From contig JAPEHQ010000001.1 of the NCBI GenBank assembly GCA_027405735.1, positions 4,650,001 through 4,714,000 on the forward strand: a stretch of DNA of 64,000 nt, in the 5' to 3' direction. Position numbers and translations under genes: made by a program. This document shows positions 22,136 through 35,669 of this stretch, piece by piece. The notes under the pieces are model-generated. The model saw only the letters and a program-made list of their open reading frames with translations, had not been told where the DNA came from and did not search any database. The stretch is from Mucor racemosus. Its lineage: Eukaryota > Mucoromycota > Mucoromycetes > Mucorales > Mucoraceae. Each line of letters opens with the position of its first letter. The stretch's first letter is position 1.

Positions 22136-23254
22136 AGCTATGGAATACTTGATTTTTAATAATTGTTTTATTCTAACATATATCTGGTATTCTAGAATAA
22201 TTAAAAATAATAAAACAAAGTAAAGTCTTGTTGATAAATGTCAGATTTCCAACTGTGGGTTAAACTAAGGGATCAAAACTAAACTGATCCTTATTCTTTT
22301 ATTCATGAGATGTGGTTTATATACTAATGACAGACTAGTAGATAAGGACTGATTCAATCAAGCTCAACAGGAAAAAACCATTTATATTAAAAGCAGATTA
22401 TTTTAAATATCTAATTTATTATTACAACGGACCTTATCTAAAGTATTATTCTGATTGTTACATCAAAAGATGCTGTAATAAAAAATACTCTGCTAAAAAA
22501 TACATTTTATTAATTTACTGGTCCTTTCTACTATTTATATGTTTTCTAAATGGTTGTATGATTATTTGGGTATTGCCCAATTAAAAGTTTCTGATTTCAA
22601 GGCCCTTGAAAGGTTCAAGATACCTGCCTTCGTCGAATGTTTTTTGGTAGCCATTGTACCGCCTACACCATGGTTCATCGTCTTATGACACATATTATCT
22701 CCCTCATAAAAAAACGAGTTGTAATCTTGGTCACTCAGTATTGTTGTTTGTGTTCTCAATTTCTTTATCAAACAGATCTAATGGGTCAAGAGTGCCTTGA
22801 ATTACATCTCAATGTCAAATTAATATAAAAGGCCATACACTTTTATACCTAAATAAATGACATCTTGTTTTTATTATACAGTTAAAGAAATGATTTACTA
22901 CTCATTCTCTTTTAATTATATCCTTTTTTAAGTATAATTTATCAAACATGAAAATACACGACGCAACACGTGGTTTTATTGGACAGAAATACCATGTTTT
23001 GCTGATGGTTTCCTCAATTCACAATGATCTGTGAAACTAGAAATATAAACTCTTATGCAAGATATAATATTTAAATCTACCATCGTGTATAATTGGAGAT
23101 TCATTGGATCAATATTCACAAGGATGGGGTTTTTTTTCTTTGTTTTCTGCAGTTGTAAATATTAGTTTATTATTTTATAAAACTTAAAACTCATTATCCA
23201 GGACTTAATTTCTGTATTCACAATATAGATCTAATTGATTGCTACTCTCTATTT
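22136..23254. other. Intergenic, no gene seen
   Basis: Holds the LTR fragment at 22768-22961. A minus-strand 69-codon frame at 22562-22771 is not recognised and abuts the LTR fragment. Confidence 0.4.
22768..22961 (+). mobile_element. LTR family 1, 3' fragment
   Basis: Matches the last ~190 bp of the 14271-14799 LTR: AAACAGATCTAAT, GTGCCTTGAATTACATCTCA, then ATATAAAAGGCCATAC and the terminal AAATACACGA. It is 5'-truncated. Confidence 0.75.
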
Positions 23255-24420
23255 TTTGTTTCAACCAAAAATATTGATTTTTTATCGAGATAACCAAAAT
23301 AATAGTCGATATCACAGCTTACAGCTTATGATAACTGGGCTCCAAAATTTATTTTAAAAAATGGACGAAAAATGATGAAAAAAACAAAATCTTTTAATTG
23401 ATCATGAACTGAAAAGTAAGTCGACCTAGTATACTAAATAACTTTTGTACAGTTTTAAATTCTGCATTCATTTAAATAAAATTTAAATAAACATTTCACA
23501 TTAAATTTTGCGTGAAATGCAATTGAATTTTTGGAGGTTTTTTGAAGATACACATCACTTTTTATAAGCATACTTAAAATATAACTAATTTAAAGTATGC
23601 GTAAAAACATTATCTATCGATCAAGCTATTGTGAAATTTTCTATCTGCATTTTTCGTAGAGAAAACAATGTTTTTGTAACTTTTTTTTTTCAGATTCAGA
23701 ATTTGGGATGAGGGTATATAAGGGAAAAATGGAAGCTAGAAATGGAGGTACCTTTTTGCACACATTTTTGAGGATATCTCCATGAAAAATCAATATTTTA
23801 AAAAACTCTAAACTGGGTTCGAGAGAGCTCAACAAGCTTGATAATATGAATGCAAAAAAACCACTACTCAATTTAACTAATATTTTGAAACCTACTATAA
23901 AAATGCCCAAAAAAATGAAAAAAAAAATAAAAGTGCTCAGAATTTTTTTATACTTAAATATGTTATAGAGCACTTCAAAACAAGTAAGTTTCATTATCAA
24001 AAAATGTTAGTGTAGCTTAATTATTTCTAGAGATATGAAGCCTTAAAGTTTTCAATTCTTTAGCAGTGAAATACGCGTAAAAAATCTGAAACATTAGCAT
24101 TGAAAAATTTATACCAACTGCAAAAAATAGGATATTTTTGGATACTTGTTTTCATATTAAAGTTGAACATTTCAGGTACATTGGCATATAATGTTTTCTT
24201 GGTGTTATTTAGTGAAAAAAAAAGTTGAGCAGGGATGAAAAGCGAGATCCAGGTTTCAAGAAAAAAGCAGTAAATTTTTACATGTTTTTGAGTCTCTCCT
24301 GAGGTATGAATCAAATTTAGGAACAAGTATTATAATGCGGCCAATTCATATTTGTTTAGCAATGTTTGAGGTATATGCTAAAAAGTGTTTAGTATGAGGC
24401 TACTTGATCGAAGGCACCTC
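23255..24420 (-). repeat. Dispersed ~1.1-kb repeat family A, copy 2
   Basis: Same orientation as the copy at 757-1900 and opposite to those at 30495, 42545 and 63487. The block around 23690-23790 (including TTTTTGAGGATATCTCC) is near-identical to its inverse in the other copies. Short minus-strand frames (23641-24000, 24060-24326) are fragments seen in several copies but do not form a known protein. Confidence 0.8.
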
Positions 24421-25229
24421 TGATTTTTAGTTTATGACAAGCAGCAACTTTTCCAAAATATGAATCTTAATTTATTGTATTTTTGAATGACAGCAATTGT
24501 AAACAAATATTCTTAGAGGTTATATATTATGAAATCTAAATTCCAGGAACATTGTTGTAACAGCTAGCGGTATAATAGTTTAGGTTCCCGAAGTGCATTA
24601 ATCGGAGCACATTATATATTCGCACGTTTTACTTGAATGTTTATTATGCACTATTTCATAAAGAAGTCCAAATGTGTTATCTTATCAATATAATGGTACT
24701 AAGCAATCTTGCAAGACCAATTTTGCACTAGTTTTCACACAGTTATTATTATGCATATGTTGACTAGCACGATATTAAATTGGGTTTAAGTAGCTAAACT
24801 TTAAACGACTCAGATTACAAGGCATTTGTCAAGTTTCTCACTATATAGTGACATGGATATTATATCCCAGTTATTTTAGTTGTTCTGCACTAATTAAAAA
24901 GAACACAGGGATGAGTTCTTTCTTTCTTACATGTTTACCGATTTATCCCAATTTGATCTCCATTCAAAAGGACAAACAAGGTTATTCCCTCGGAATCCCC
25001 TATTGTTACACACAAACACTAACCCCACATTTTTCAAATTTCTAGGATTTACAAAAAAAGAAAAGAATGATGAATTTATTAATACAAAAAAAAAAGAAAT
25101 ATATTGGTAAGAAGGAAAGAAAAATAAAGGGAATTGGAATAGAATAAAAATGCTTAATTACAGAGGGATAGAAAGAGAGGAAGAGGAATAGATAATCATT
25201 GATCAGTCGAAATAGGAACTTGAATATTG
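24421..25229. other. Intergenic, 3' flank of transcription factor gene
   Basis: AT-rich. The last ~170 bp is purine-rich on the plus strand (pyrimidine-rich 3' UTR of the minus-strand gene). No other gene. Confidence 0.5.
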
Positions 25230-27835
25230 TTAATTATAAGATGGATTGCCATTGTTATAATGTCTTTGAGTCGGTGGTCGATCTTGAGTTAATGGCACTG
25301 GCATAAAGTCATTTTGTTGAGATGATTGTTGTTGTTGAGGAGATGAGAAAATAGGCGCAGCATCGGAGGGATTAGCACCAGGAATTGAGTTTTGTCCTTT
25401 TTGATTACTAAAGTAACTGTTCCACTCATCAATATCAAATGACATGGGTACTCCCCAAAATGCTGTGTTATTTGGATCAAATGAGCCGTCATCAAATTGC
25501 TGCTGTTGTTGCATAGGCATTTGTTGTTGTTGCTGTTGCTGTTGTTGCTGTTGTTGACGAGAATATTGAAGAGATGATTGAGTCAATTCTGGAGATAAAT
25601 CAACACTAGGTGATTTATTGCTACTTGTACTGCCACTTTCCATATAATATTTCTCTTCGATACGTTGAAAATCATTGGGTGTTGATTGTATTTCAGGTTC
25701 AGGTGAATTAGGAACCGCAATAGAAGCTGGAGGGGCTACTGCTGATTGTTGTTTCTTGATCATTGATCTTGTATAACTTTCATCGACACACTCTAAATCA
25801 ATGTCTCTTAAACCTGCAAGAGCACCCAAGATGTTGCAATGACGAGCAGAAGTAATCCAAGTTTTTTCAACTTCATCCATAGCCCGCATAATCTTGTTAA
25901 TACTAATTTTAGCTTCAAATGCAAACATGGAATCAGAAGATGCAGCGTTATAAATGAATATAATACCAGCCGTAAACATAAAGAAAAGAGTATAGTTGTT
26001 GACATTTTTCAAGCGACCTTCAGCCATAAGAGATTCTGTGATATCTAGAATTTTGTTTGCAGCAAAAGTACAGATGGAAGCAGATGGGAAAACAGAAGGT
26101 GCCACAGTCTGAGCTGGTCCGGGAATAAAAGGTCTATGCATCAAAATCAATGTTGTATAAAATAGCATGTGTAATTGACATAATTCTAATGATGGAGCGG
26201 GAGCACGTTCGTTTAATCTTGTATTTGGTGGGCGGTATTGTAAGGTAGGAGGTAGCTTGGACATCCATTTATTAAGCTTTTTATCCAGCGATGATACGAT
26301 ACTATCGGGGGTTGACATGACAGATAATTGCTTTCTACCTTTTACCATGTATAATTCACGAATCACATCACCTAGTATCTCACAAATCTTAATAAGATAA
26401 TGGAAATTTTCCATGATTCTTGGAGTACGATTTATGTCATCTTGATCATTTTCAGATGGGTAAGGCGTATCGTAATCTCTTTCATCAATCATGGGTGATC
26501 TACCATGCATAGCGCATGATAATCTATCTAATACAAAGCAGCAATAGAACGCTCTCTTTCTATCTTCTTTTTCAGTATCTGTTAAATCCCAACTGTCACA
26601 GTTTCTATGTAAACCTAGATTTTGAGACATTCGAATGGCCTAATAACAATTTAAATGAGTCATTAATATTATTAATAGTAATTTGTAATATTTACCATGC
26701 CACTGTAAAGCCAACCTCGAGTAGTTTTTAATGCGCCATTTTGATGGCTACTCATGAGTAATAAAGATTGAACTGTATAAACTCGGAAACTATCCCATTC
26801 TAAATCAAGTAACATTCGAGCTCTTTCAAAAAAGACATCACCAGCTGTTTCAGATTTTGAAGCAATAGATCTTACGCGCTCATCAGGTGAGACTCGCGAA
26901 GCAACGGCATAGATTGCATTTAACAAGATTGGGGGAGGAGAAGGTTTGCTATCATCATTCATAGATTCCATGAATGATTTTTTGTGTAAAATGGGTAATA
27001 ATGGGTAAAAATAACTAAAATACAATTCCAATAAATGATCAGACAAATCTTTAGGTGGCATTTCAAAGGGGTCAACTACAAATGGCAGCGTAGGAGAAGG
27101 AGCGTCGTGTCCAAGTTGCTTGTATTCTCTTGAATTAAATTGAAAAGCTCGATTTTGAAAGTTCTTGCTACTTTTTAACATGTAAAACCCGGATGATTTG
27201 CCATAATAACGAAGTTGACCACTTTCATCAATTGACAAATTACCAATATTATTTGATTCATCAGAATCATTACCATCTTTTGTTGACAACTGTTGTTGCG
27301 TTGAATGATTATCTTCATGTTTAATCATTGGTTCTGTTGATGTAAGAGGGCCACATTCAGCTTCATAACCTGACAATGTTTCTCTTCGCATTGGACGTGG
27401 TCTAACTAGTTCGCCATAAGCAGTTTCCAAGGGCGCATTTAATTCTGCAATGATTGCTTGAGAACGAGGATCGTCTTCTTGTACAATACTACCTAACAAT
27501 GCTTCTAATCTATGTAATCTGCCTTCAATGGCTTCAATGTATCCTTTAGGAGGGCCCCTCTATATAAACATAAATTATTTTAGCCGATTTTCAACATAAT
27601 GATATGATTATTTTCTTACCTTTTTTGTAGATTCTTTATAATGACACTGTAATCCTAAAGCGCTGCAATTATTACAATAGGGTGATGAACCATCGCATTT
27701 TACTTTTTTTCTTCTACATTGTTCGCTAAATAAAAATATTAGAAAACTCACTTTTAAAATGTTTAAAATTTTCGATTTTTTTTTTTACCATGCTTTACTA
27801 ACACGTTGTCGTTTATGTTCTGTTTGGTCTGTCAT
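25230..27835 (-). CDS. Zn(2)-Cys(6) fungal transcription factor
   Basis: Four exons on the minus strand, 27835-27789, 27725-27620, 27559-26696 and 26639-25230, join in frame to 808 aa. The DNA-binding domain is split by intron 1: CX2CX6CX6CX2CX6C with Cys at about 16, 19, 26, 33, 36 and 43. It is followed by RGPPKGYIEAIEGRLHRLEA, a linker-coiled-coil of the type seen in XlnR/cutinase-factor relatives. The Fungal_trans domain starts near LSDHLLELYFSYFYPLLPIL (about residue 200) and runs to about 550. The C-terminus is Gln-rich (runs of 13 and 5 Q), a likely activation region. It is probably a nuclear regulator of carbon or lipid metabolism, but no target can be named. A purine-rich tract lies just upstream. 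Neighbours are repeats, so it stands alone. Confidence 0.93.
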
Positions 27836-27859
27836 TTTTATTAATTTAATACTGTAAGA

Positions 27860-27975
27860 AATGTAAAATCATAAGAAGGAGAGAGAGGGAGAAACAGAAG
27901 AAAGGAGAGGGGGGATTTTCAAAAAAAAAAAAAGTAGAAAAAGGAAGAAGAAGAAAGAAGGGGAGAGGAAAATCA
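27860..27975 (-). promoter_or_regulatory. Polypyrimidine promoter tract (sense strand) of the Zn2Cys6 gene
   Basis: GGAGAGAGAGGGAGAAACAG and GGAAGAAGAAGAAAGAAGGG on the plus strand give a CT tract on the coding strand 25-140 bp before the ATG at 27835. It resembles the tracts before the genes at 7771 and 44732. Confidence 0.5.
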
Positions 27976-30494
27976 ATGGGAGATGGATTATTTTTCCCTC
28001 TTCAAGTTCAGTTTGAACCTCATCAGGCCCACTGTTTTTATCACCTATTTCACGTCATGAATTCCCCAATTGGAAATGTGGGGTATTCATGTAGAAAAGT
28101 GTCATATATAACCACCCTAGCCATTAAATTGTGACTAAGCAAATAGCAATCATTTTTGTGAAGCAATTCACAGATCGTATATACTGAGGGAATTCTTAAC
28201 TTTGTTGAGATGAAACTTGGAGTGAAATGTTGCTATGGAAACTATATCAGAAGTAACATAGATTATGAGCTTAATAGTCAGGTGTTTCTCCTTTAATTTC
28301 GACTATTAAGTGATCCGACATGATTCATTCTGATTCAAATTCACATTTCGCAGCAAATTGTTGTTTAATGATAAATCGCTGTTAATAATCTCATAAACTT
28401 TAAAATTTCATTGTAGGTTGATATTACACCCACATTCCATGATTCTATTATTCCATCATTTTCGAGAAGGATCGACTTGAATGAATATTATTGGTTTCCT
28501 GAATTATCGATTGCAATGAAACATCATATTTGAATCTTGTCTATTCTAGCGCAGACTAATTCTATTCATGGACCGACTGTTATAGAATTAAAGAGAAAAT
28601 TGACATGTATGGAAGCAATACTTCATTTCGGATAACTTTAAATGGAAAATATGGTATTATACTTGACCGAAAATAATTACTACTAAATTCGTATAATCAA
28701 TTGAACATACAAGCACATTACCTGTAAAATACGTACATAACTTGGAATGAAAAATTCGTCCCGCGCTCCTACCTGCTGCTTGTTCTGTTACGAGAAATAA
28801 TCTTGCCGGACAGAGTAGGGTTCACTACGTTTATCCACAAATTTGTAACAATATGGAACATTTCAAACAATAAAGAATTACTTGTAAATGACTCATTATT
28901 AATATTTTAATCGATAGATCAAATATAGATAGCTGTGTAAACATGCACAAGTTGGTTTCCTCTGTCTCTTTAATGCTTCCGTTCCTGAAGAGTTGTCTAC
29001 AAGGCGGTTATATGCTTTCCCGCTACAATGCTATTATGAAATACTAAATGTTTATGAATTTGTAGCATTTGGCCTTCTTTTCTCTACATAATAATAGTTT
29101 TAAATGATCGGAAATACCAAACCGATTAAGTTAATATGGCCATGTGCAACCGGGAATCTTAAAATACTGTATATACCTGTCAATTGCAACGTGAAACGTA
29201 GTAGGAGCTTACGGTAAAAAGTATAATTATTTGTCAAACATGCCCATTAAAAATAACCTCAATATTAAAAGTCTGTGAAATTAATTTTATTTGTTCTAAT
29301 TGACATTTTTTGATACTAAATGGTTGGTCAATATAAATATTTATACCCAATAAGATACACAGCATTAAATGTACTTCAGTGTACGTCAAGTCGTCGATTT
29401 TGTAAATATACAATGATTCAAGTTAGGTTTGAATATGGAAAAGTTTATATACACGATTAAGTGATAACTGATTACCTAATCCGAATTTTGTAGTCGCGGT
29501 ACCTCAAAATATCCATCTGTCACCATGTATAAAAAGACCTAGATCTTTGTCATTTTGGTCGGATACCGAGATACGAGACACATGCTGTCAACTTCTCAAA
29601 ATGTACTCAGGTAAATATTCAGTACAATTTTGTGAAATCAAAAATATACATTATTATTTTCATTAGGCTTACTTTGCTTATATACTGATATTACGACAAT
29701 ATATATTGTGTGAAATTTGATCGAGAGCGACATTGTTTTTAAAAGGGATTTCAAGGCTCCTCCACAATGAAAATGCTGCTTTCAGAAGAATTTACTATAA
29801 GCCCACTTCTCATAGCGGAGGCGACTTCAGCCTATATAAATACCTAATTTTGCTATTTGACCTTTTAAACAAATGAAATGTACAGAGAGTCCTAGATGAA
29901 GTGAACTAAGCTAGATTCCCATCATAAAATATCTAAATTGAATGTCATCTCATTGGAACCATGCTGTCAAAGATAAGACTGTATAGTAAATAGTCAATTG
30001 CATGAAGATAACAATGGTATAATGCTCGAATAAAAGATGTTAAAATACTAAAGTAATGTGGAGTATCCCAAATAAAGCATAAAAAATACATACTTATCAA
30101 GTAGAACAAGTAAGGGTTGTTCTGAAAGCATGATTGACAGAATATATTTAAACCACCGTTCTTGATCCACCAGATCAATAAACAAACAATTCAACATTTA
30201 TAATCAAAAGTAATGGAATCATTGACAATTGCAATACAATTGCCAGATAGTAAATAATTACCAAATAATATAAATAGAGACATATAATAACCATTTTATT
30301 GCACATTATCTATATTTCAATAAAGAAAGATTTTAACAGTATTCATTTATCGCCTTTTTACCCTTTACCCCTCATTTTAGTGCACTAGAAATCTACTATT
30401 TGGATTTCAGTTTATCCAACAAGGCTCATTATAACTACCTAGTGAGCCCATAGGGATCAGACTCCTAGCTACTTGAAAAATGTGCAGCGAAAAT
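27976..30494. other. Intergenic, no gene seen
   Basis: No supported ORF in 2.5 kb. A minus-strand frame at 29945-30178 has no recognisable features. A small GTTCA/TGAAC palindrome lies near 28006. This may be long upstream regulatory DNA of the transcription factor plus repeat remains. Confidence 0.5.
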
Positions 30495-31585
30495 ATTTTA
30501 AATCTCATGAGAGACTCAAAAACACGTAAAAATTTACTGCTTTTTTCTTGAAACCTGGGTCTCGCTTTTCATCCCTGCTCAACTTTTTTTTTCACTAAAT
30601 AACACCAAGAAAAAATTATATGCCAATGTACCTGAGATGTTCAACTTTAATATAAAAACAAGTATCCAAAAATATCCTATTTTTTGCAGTTGGTATAACT
30701 TTTTCAATGCTAATGTTTCGGATTTTTTACGCGTATTTCACTGCTAAAAACTGAAAACTTTGAGGCTTCATATCTCTAGAAAGAATTAAGCTATACTAAT
30801 ATTCTTTAATAATAAAACTTACTTGTTTTAAAGTGCTCTATAACATATTTAAGTATAAAAAAATTCTGAGCACTTTTATTTTTTTTTCATTTTTTTGGGC
30901 ATTTTTATAGTAGGTTTCAAATTATTAGTTAAATTGAGTAGTGGTTTTTTTGCATTTATATTATCAAGCTCGTTGAGCTCTCTCGAACCCAATTTAGAGT
31001 TTTTTAAAATATTGATTTTTCGTGGAGATACCCTCAAAAATGTGTGCAAAAAAGTACCTCCATTTCTAGCTTCCATTTTTCGCTTATATACCCTCATCCC
31101 AAATTCTGAATCTGAAAAAAAAGTTACAAAAACGTTGTTTTCTCTACGAAAAATGCAGATAGAAAATTTTACAATAGCTTGATCGATAGATAACGTTTTT
31201 GCACATAATTTAAATTAGTTATATTTTAAGTATGCTTATAAAAAGTGATGTGTATCTCCAAAAAACCTCCAAAATTTCAATTGCATTTTACGCAAAATTT
31301 AATGTGGAATGTTTTTTTGATTTTTGTTTAGATAAATGCAGAATTTAAAACTGTACAAAAACTATTTAATACACTAGGTCAACTTACTTTGCAATCCACG
31401 AGCTTTCAAAGGATTTTGTTTTTTTCATCATTTTTCGTCCATTTTTTAAAATAAATTTTGGAAGCCCGTTATGATAGGTTTTAAGCTGTGGTAAAAACTA
31501 TTATTTTGGTTATCTCGATGAAAAATCAATATTTTATTCTGAAACAAAAACTATAGAGTAGCTTTCAATTAGATCAATCTTGTGG
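30495..31585 (+). repeat. Dispersed ~1.1-kb repeat family A, copy 3
   Basis: Inverted relative to copies at 757 and 23255 and very close to the copy at 42545-43600 (same orientation). Starts around GAGAGACTCAAAAACACG and ends near CGATGAAAAATCAATATTTT. Internal frames on both strands (30876-31097, 30895-31182) recur in the other copies. Non-coding by any motif I know. Confidence 0.85.
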
Positions 31586-32432
31586 TTACAAAAAATAGAC
31601 ACATTAAATTAGGTACTAAATTTTTGCAATCGATTTTAGGTCAATTTTGGTCGGTACGTATTAGGCCAGTGAACTTATATTCTAGTATTGATCTAAGTAA
31701 GCTGCAACTCTAAATGGACATAGATATATATGTATATACATTATAAATATTCTAGATAGGGATGCTGTCGAGCCCAGCTTATACTAGCAAATTTGGCTGG
31801 CAAAACCTGGCTCGAGACCAATGCTAGTGCAATGCGTTATCTGTTATCTACAGCTATTTTTTAAAAACCACCTGATTTCAAGTATCGATTTAAACAACTG
31901 TATCATACTTAAAAATTATCAGAAAATCATAAACCTTTATTTTCTTAATAGCCATTTGCTTTATCAGGTGATCAATAAACAATAGCCAATAATAAAAAAT
32001 AAAAATAGTAGACAGTGCCACCTATGATACTGGCTGCTTATTCATTGAGATATTAGCAATTGAAAATTCGATTTTACAGCTTGAGAATCAATATATGAAG
32101 CTTCGAAGAATTTTATTTGGACTCGAAGCAAATGAAAAGTACGGTTATCATTAAAATTTATGTTTAGCATCACTTGAAGTGTAACCTGATATTATATTTT
32201 ATAGGATTTTTCGGTAAAAAAAGGTGATACACTTTGATTTTATAAAATGGCTGAAGCGAGATTTGTTACTGATTGTATAGAAAGTGTGGTATGATTTTTA
32301 TTAGGAAAAAGGAAGGGGAGAGTGAAACAAGCCGATATAAATGAAGGGAAAATATCATTTGGCTCCATTACAGAATTAAAGTATAGTATAGATGTGTGTA
32401 TATATCAGATTTATGACAAAAAAATAGAAAAA
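31586..32432. other. Intergenic, no gene seen
   Basis: AT-rich; includes the hairpin repeat at 31757-31828 and the 3' flank of the aftiphilin-like gene. No gene. Confidence 0.5.
31757..31828 (+). repeat. Small hairpin repeat D, copy 3
   Basis: GTCGAGCCCAGCTT on the left, AAAACCTGGCTCGA on the right, with GCAAATTTGGCTGGC inside. Its arms can fold. Same design as 20497-20568. Confidence 0.65.
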
Positions 32433-33380
32433 CTACATTGATCGTCGACTATTGTCATTCATGGTGGGCACATGTGCAGCAGTGGATACTGTTCTTTTAG
32501 GCGTTGGTGCTTGCTGTTTGACACCTACAACACCACCACCCATAGAAACACTTTGTTGAGGATTGCTTGCAGTAGTTTTTCTTCTCATAAGATTTGAAAA
32601 TGTACCATTTGCTTTCTTCTTTTTAGATACCATTGCTGGACTGGCATCTTTAGTTTGCACATGTAAACGTTGTGCATGACCCACAATGCAACTGATTAAA
32701 TCATTGTATGTTTCGGCATCCATTTTAAGTTGCTCACGTTGATCTAGTAAATTATCGAGGTAGTCGGCTGCTTGTCTTTGTAGTCGACTTAACTCAATTA
32801 CCATGGCATTTAATTTTACATCAGGGAAAACTCGAATTGTTTCTATAATTTTTGTTTTTGGTTAATACGGTAATATCTAGATTTGAATAGTAGCAAATAC
32901 CTTCAGTTAATTCACAATAAGCTCTTGCAATGTCAATATCCAACTCCATTTCCTGCTCTGCCTCCTTTTTGGCTTCTTTTGCGCCTTCATCCATTTTTGC
33001 TGTTACAACCCTTAATCCACCGGTGGCCGATGCAGATCTTGTGTGTGTTTGAGAAGCGTCAGGTGAAGAAGGTAGCGATCCCGCAGTTGCTGCTGTTGTC
33101 AATCGTTTTCCATCTACCATTGTCGTTTGTCTCTTTTTATTATTTAAATGAGATGCATTTGAATGTCCAGTAGGTGAGTGAATGGTTGTTGGTGATTTTT
33201 CTTCAAAATTAAATGTTACACCCAAAGCATTCAAATAAGCTTTGTTTGTTTCTGATCTTGTCCATTGAAACTGACCAACTGAACCTGTCGCTGGATTATA
33301 GAACACTGTATCACGGGAAAGTTTACTCCATAAATCACGGCTGATGTATACAAAGTTAATTATTATTTATAAAACTAAAA

Positions 33381-33413
<33 letters not shown>

Positions 33414-34100
33414 GCATGCATTTACCTGCAAGGAGTATTTAATATATTTGTAATGCTATCGTCTTGTTCTAAAGGCGAAGATACGAATTCTTGTTCTTCT
33501 TGCTTGTCTTCTAACTCTATGCTTTTGCTATTTACATCTTCTCCCCACATACGATTCAAATAATTGTCTATAAACTGACGAATATCATCCGGCCTATTTT
33601 CTAATACATCAACCTAAATGACGAAAACCCGAGAATTAATGTAAATAAAAAAGACTCAAGCACATTTAATTAGTAATTACATAAAGTTCGGCATCTGTTG
33701 GTGTTTTAGGCTCTTCTGGTACTGGTTCTATTTGATCTTCGGCTTGCTCAAAGTCATCAAAATCTCCAAAATCATCATCTTCATTATCTGCGGCATCAAC
33801 AAATTCATCATCAAACTCGCCAAATTCATCGAAATCTTGGTCGTCGCTTTGATATGGTTCCTCTTTAATGTTTTCTTTGGAAATTTTATTATCCAATTTC
33901 TCCAGATTCGATGTATGTTCGTCTTCAAAATCGGTCAGTAAAGACTCTTCATTTTCTTTGGCAGCTTCTGCTTCTTTTTCATCTTCCTGCTCTTCAAGTA
34001 TATCTGCTGCAGGTAGATTTACTGGATCTTCTAAAGGCGAATCAATTTTTTCAGGTGCAATTTCATCCTGTTTTTGCTCAAATGAAGAACGATTGGACAT
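32433..34100 (-). CDS. Aftiphilin-like clathrin/AP adaptor-associated protein
   Basis: Four exons on the minus strand, 34100-33681, 33613-33426, 33340-32901 and 32842-32433, join in frame to 485 aa. The N-terminal 140 residues are acidic with FDEFGEFDDEF and DFGDFDDFEQ, the [DE]FGxF/FDDF type of motif that binds adaptor ear domains. Near residues 205-245, DLWSKLSRD, FYNPATGSVGQFQW and ETNKAYLNALGV match the clathrin-binding domain of aftiphilin. The C-terminus has a short helical stretch (SRLQRQAADYLDNLLDQRE) and a Ser/Thr-rich tail. Animal aftiphilin acts in trans-Golgi/endosome clathrin traffic; the same role here is inference. Intron 3 (60 nt) is required: without it the frame ends at a stop near 32821. 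Rab7 lies 177 bp upstream on the same strand. Confidence 0.72.
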
Positions 34101-34277
34101 TATTTATTTGATAGTAATTTATAAAACAATTTACAGCTTTACTGCAAGTACAAAAACACAACAAGAAAAAGGAATATAATGTATAAGTGAAGGGCAATGG
34201 GATACTCAGTTTATTAAAAAGACTTGCTTTAGCGCTCTTTCAATGTGACTCCAAAGCAAACGTTGTATATTGCATAT

Positions 34278-35282
<1,005 letters not shown>

Positions 35283-35669
35283 TATTTAATAATATTTGAA
35301 AAAAGATAAAAGGAAGAAAAAACTGAAAAAAGAAAAGGATAGATGACCAAATAAGCCTGCTAACTCCTATTTTGTCACACAATCAGGTGGATTTCGTATA
35401 CTCACAAGCCGCCAAACAACAAAAGTGTCGAAATGCCGAATCTTGTAAGCTGAGCAGTAGTACAGTATCATTGGTGAGTTTTTTATCAGGATTTTTTATG
35501 TTTTTTATAAAGCATGAATTGTTCAAAGAGTTTATTTTAGATGCAAAATATGATACAGATCAGGTTTAAAGATTTGTATGCATTAACAAAGCAGTGGAAA
35601 GTATTCTAGCATTTTTTTTTATTCTGTAAAATAAAGAAACGGGCAGGTGCAAGGTATAAAGATTTGATT
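35283..35669. other. Rab7 promoter / CDC123 3' flank
   Basis: 387 bp between Rab7 start and Cdc123 stop. A plus-strand 65-codon frame at 35372-35569 has no recognisable features and is left out. Confidence 0.5.

Noticed and set aside
22562..22771. Minus-strand 69-aa frame as a gene
   Set aside because: Short, truncated by an LTR fragment, unrecognised; could be a gene relic but unsupported.
23641..24326. Minus-strand frames of 119 and 88 aa as a protein gene
   Set aside because: They belong to dispersed repeat A; the other copies carry stops and shifts in the same place, with no known domain.
33405..33420. TA-rich run in an aftiphilin intron as a regulatory element
   Set aside because: Simple AT microsatellite inside a short intron; no special signal.
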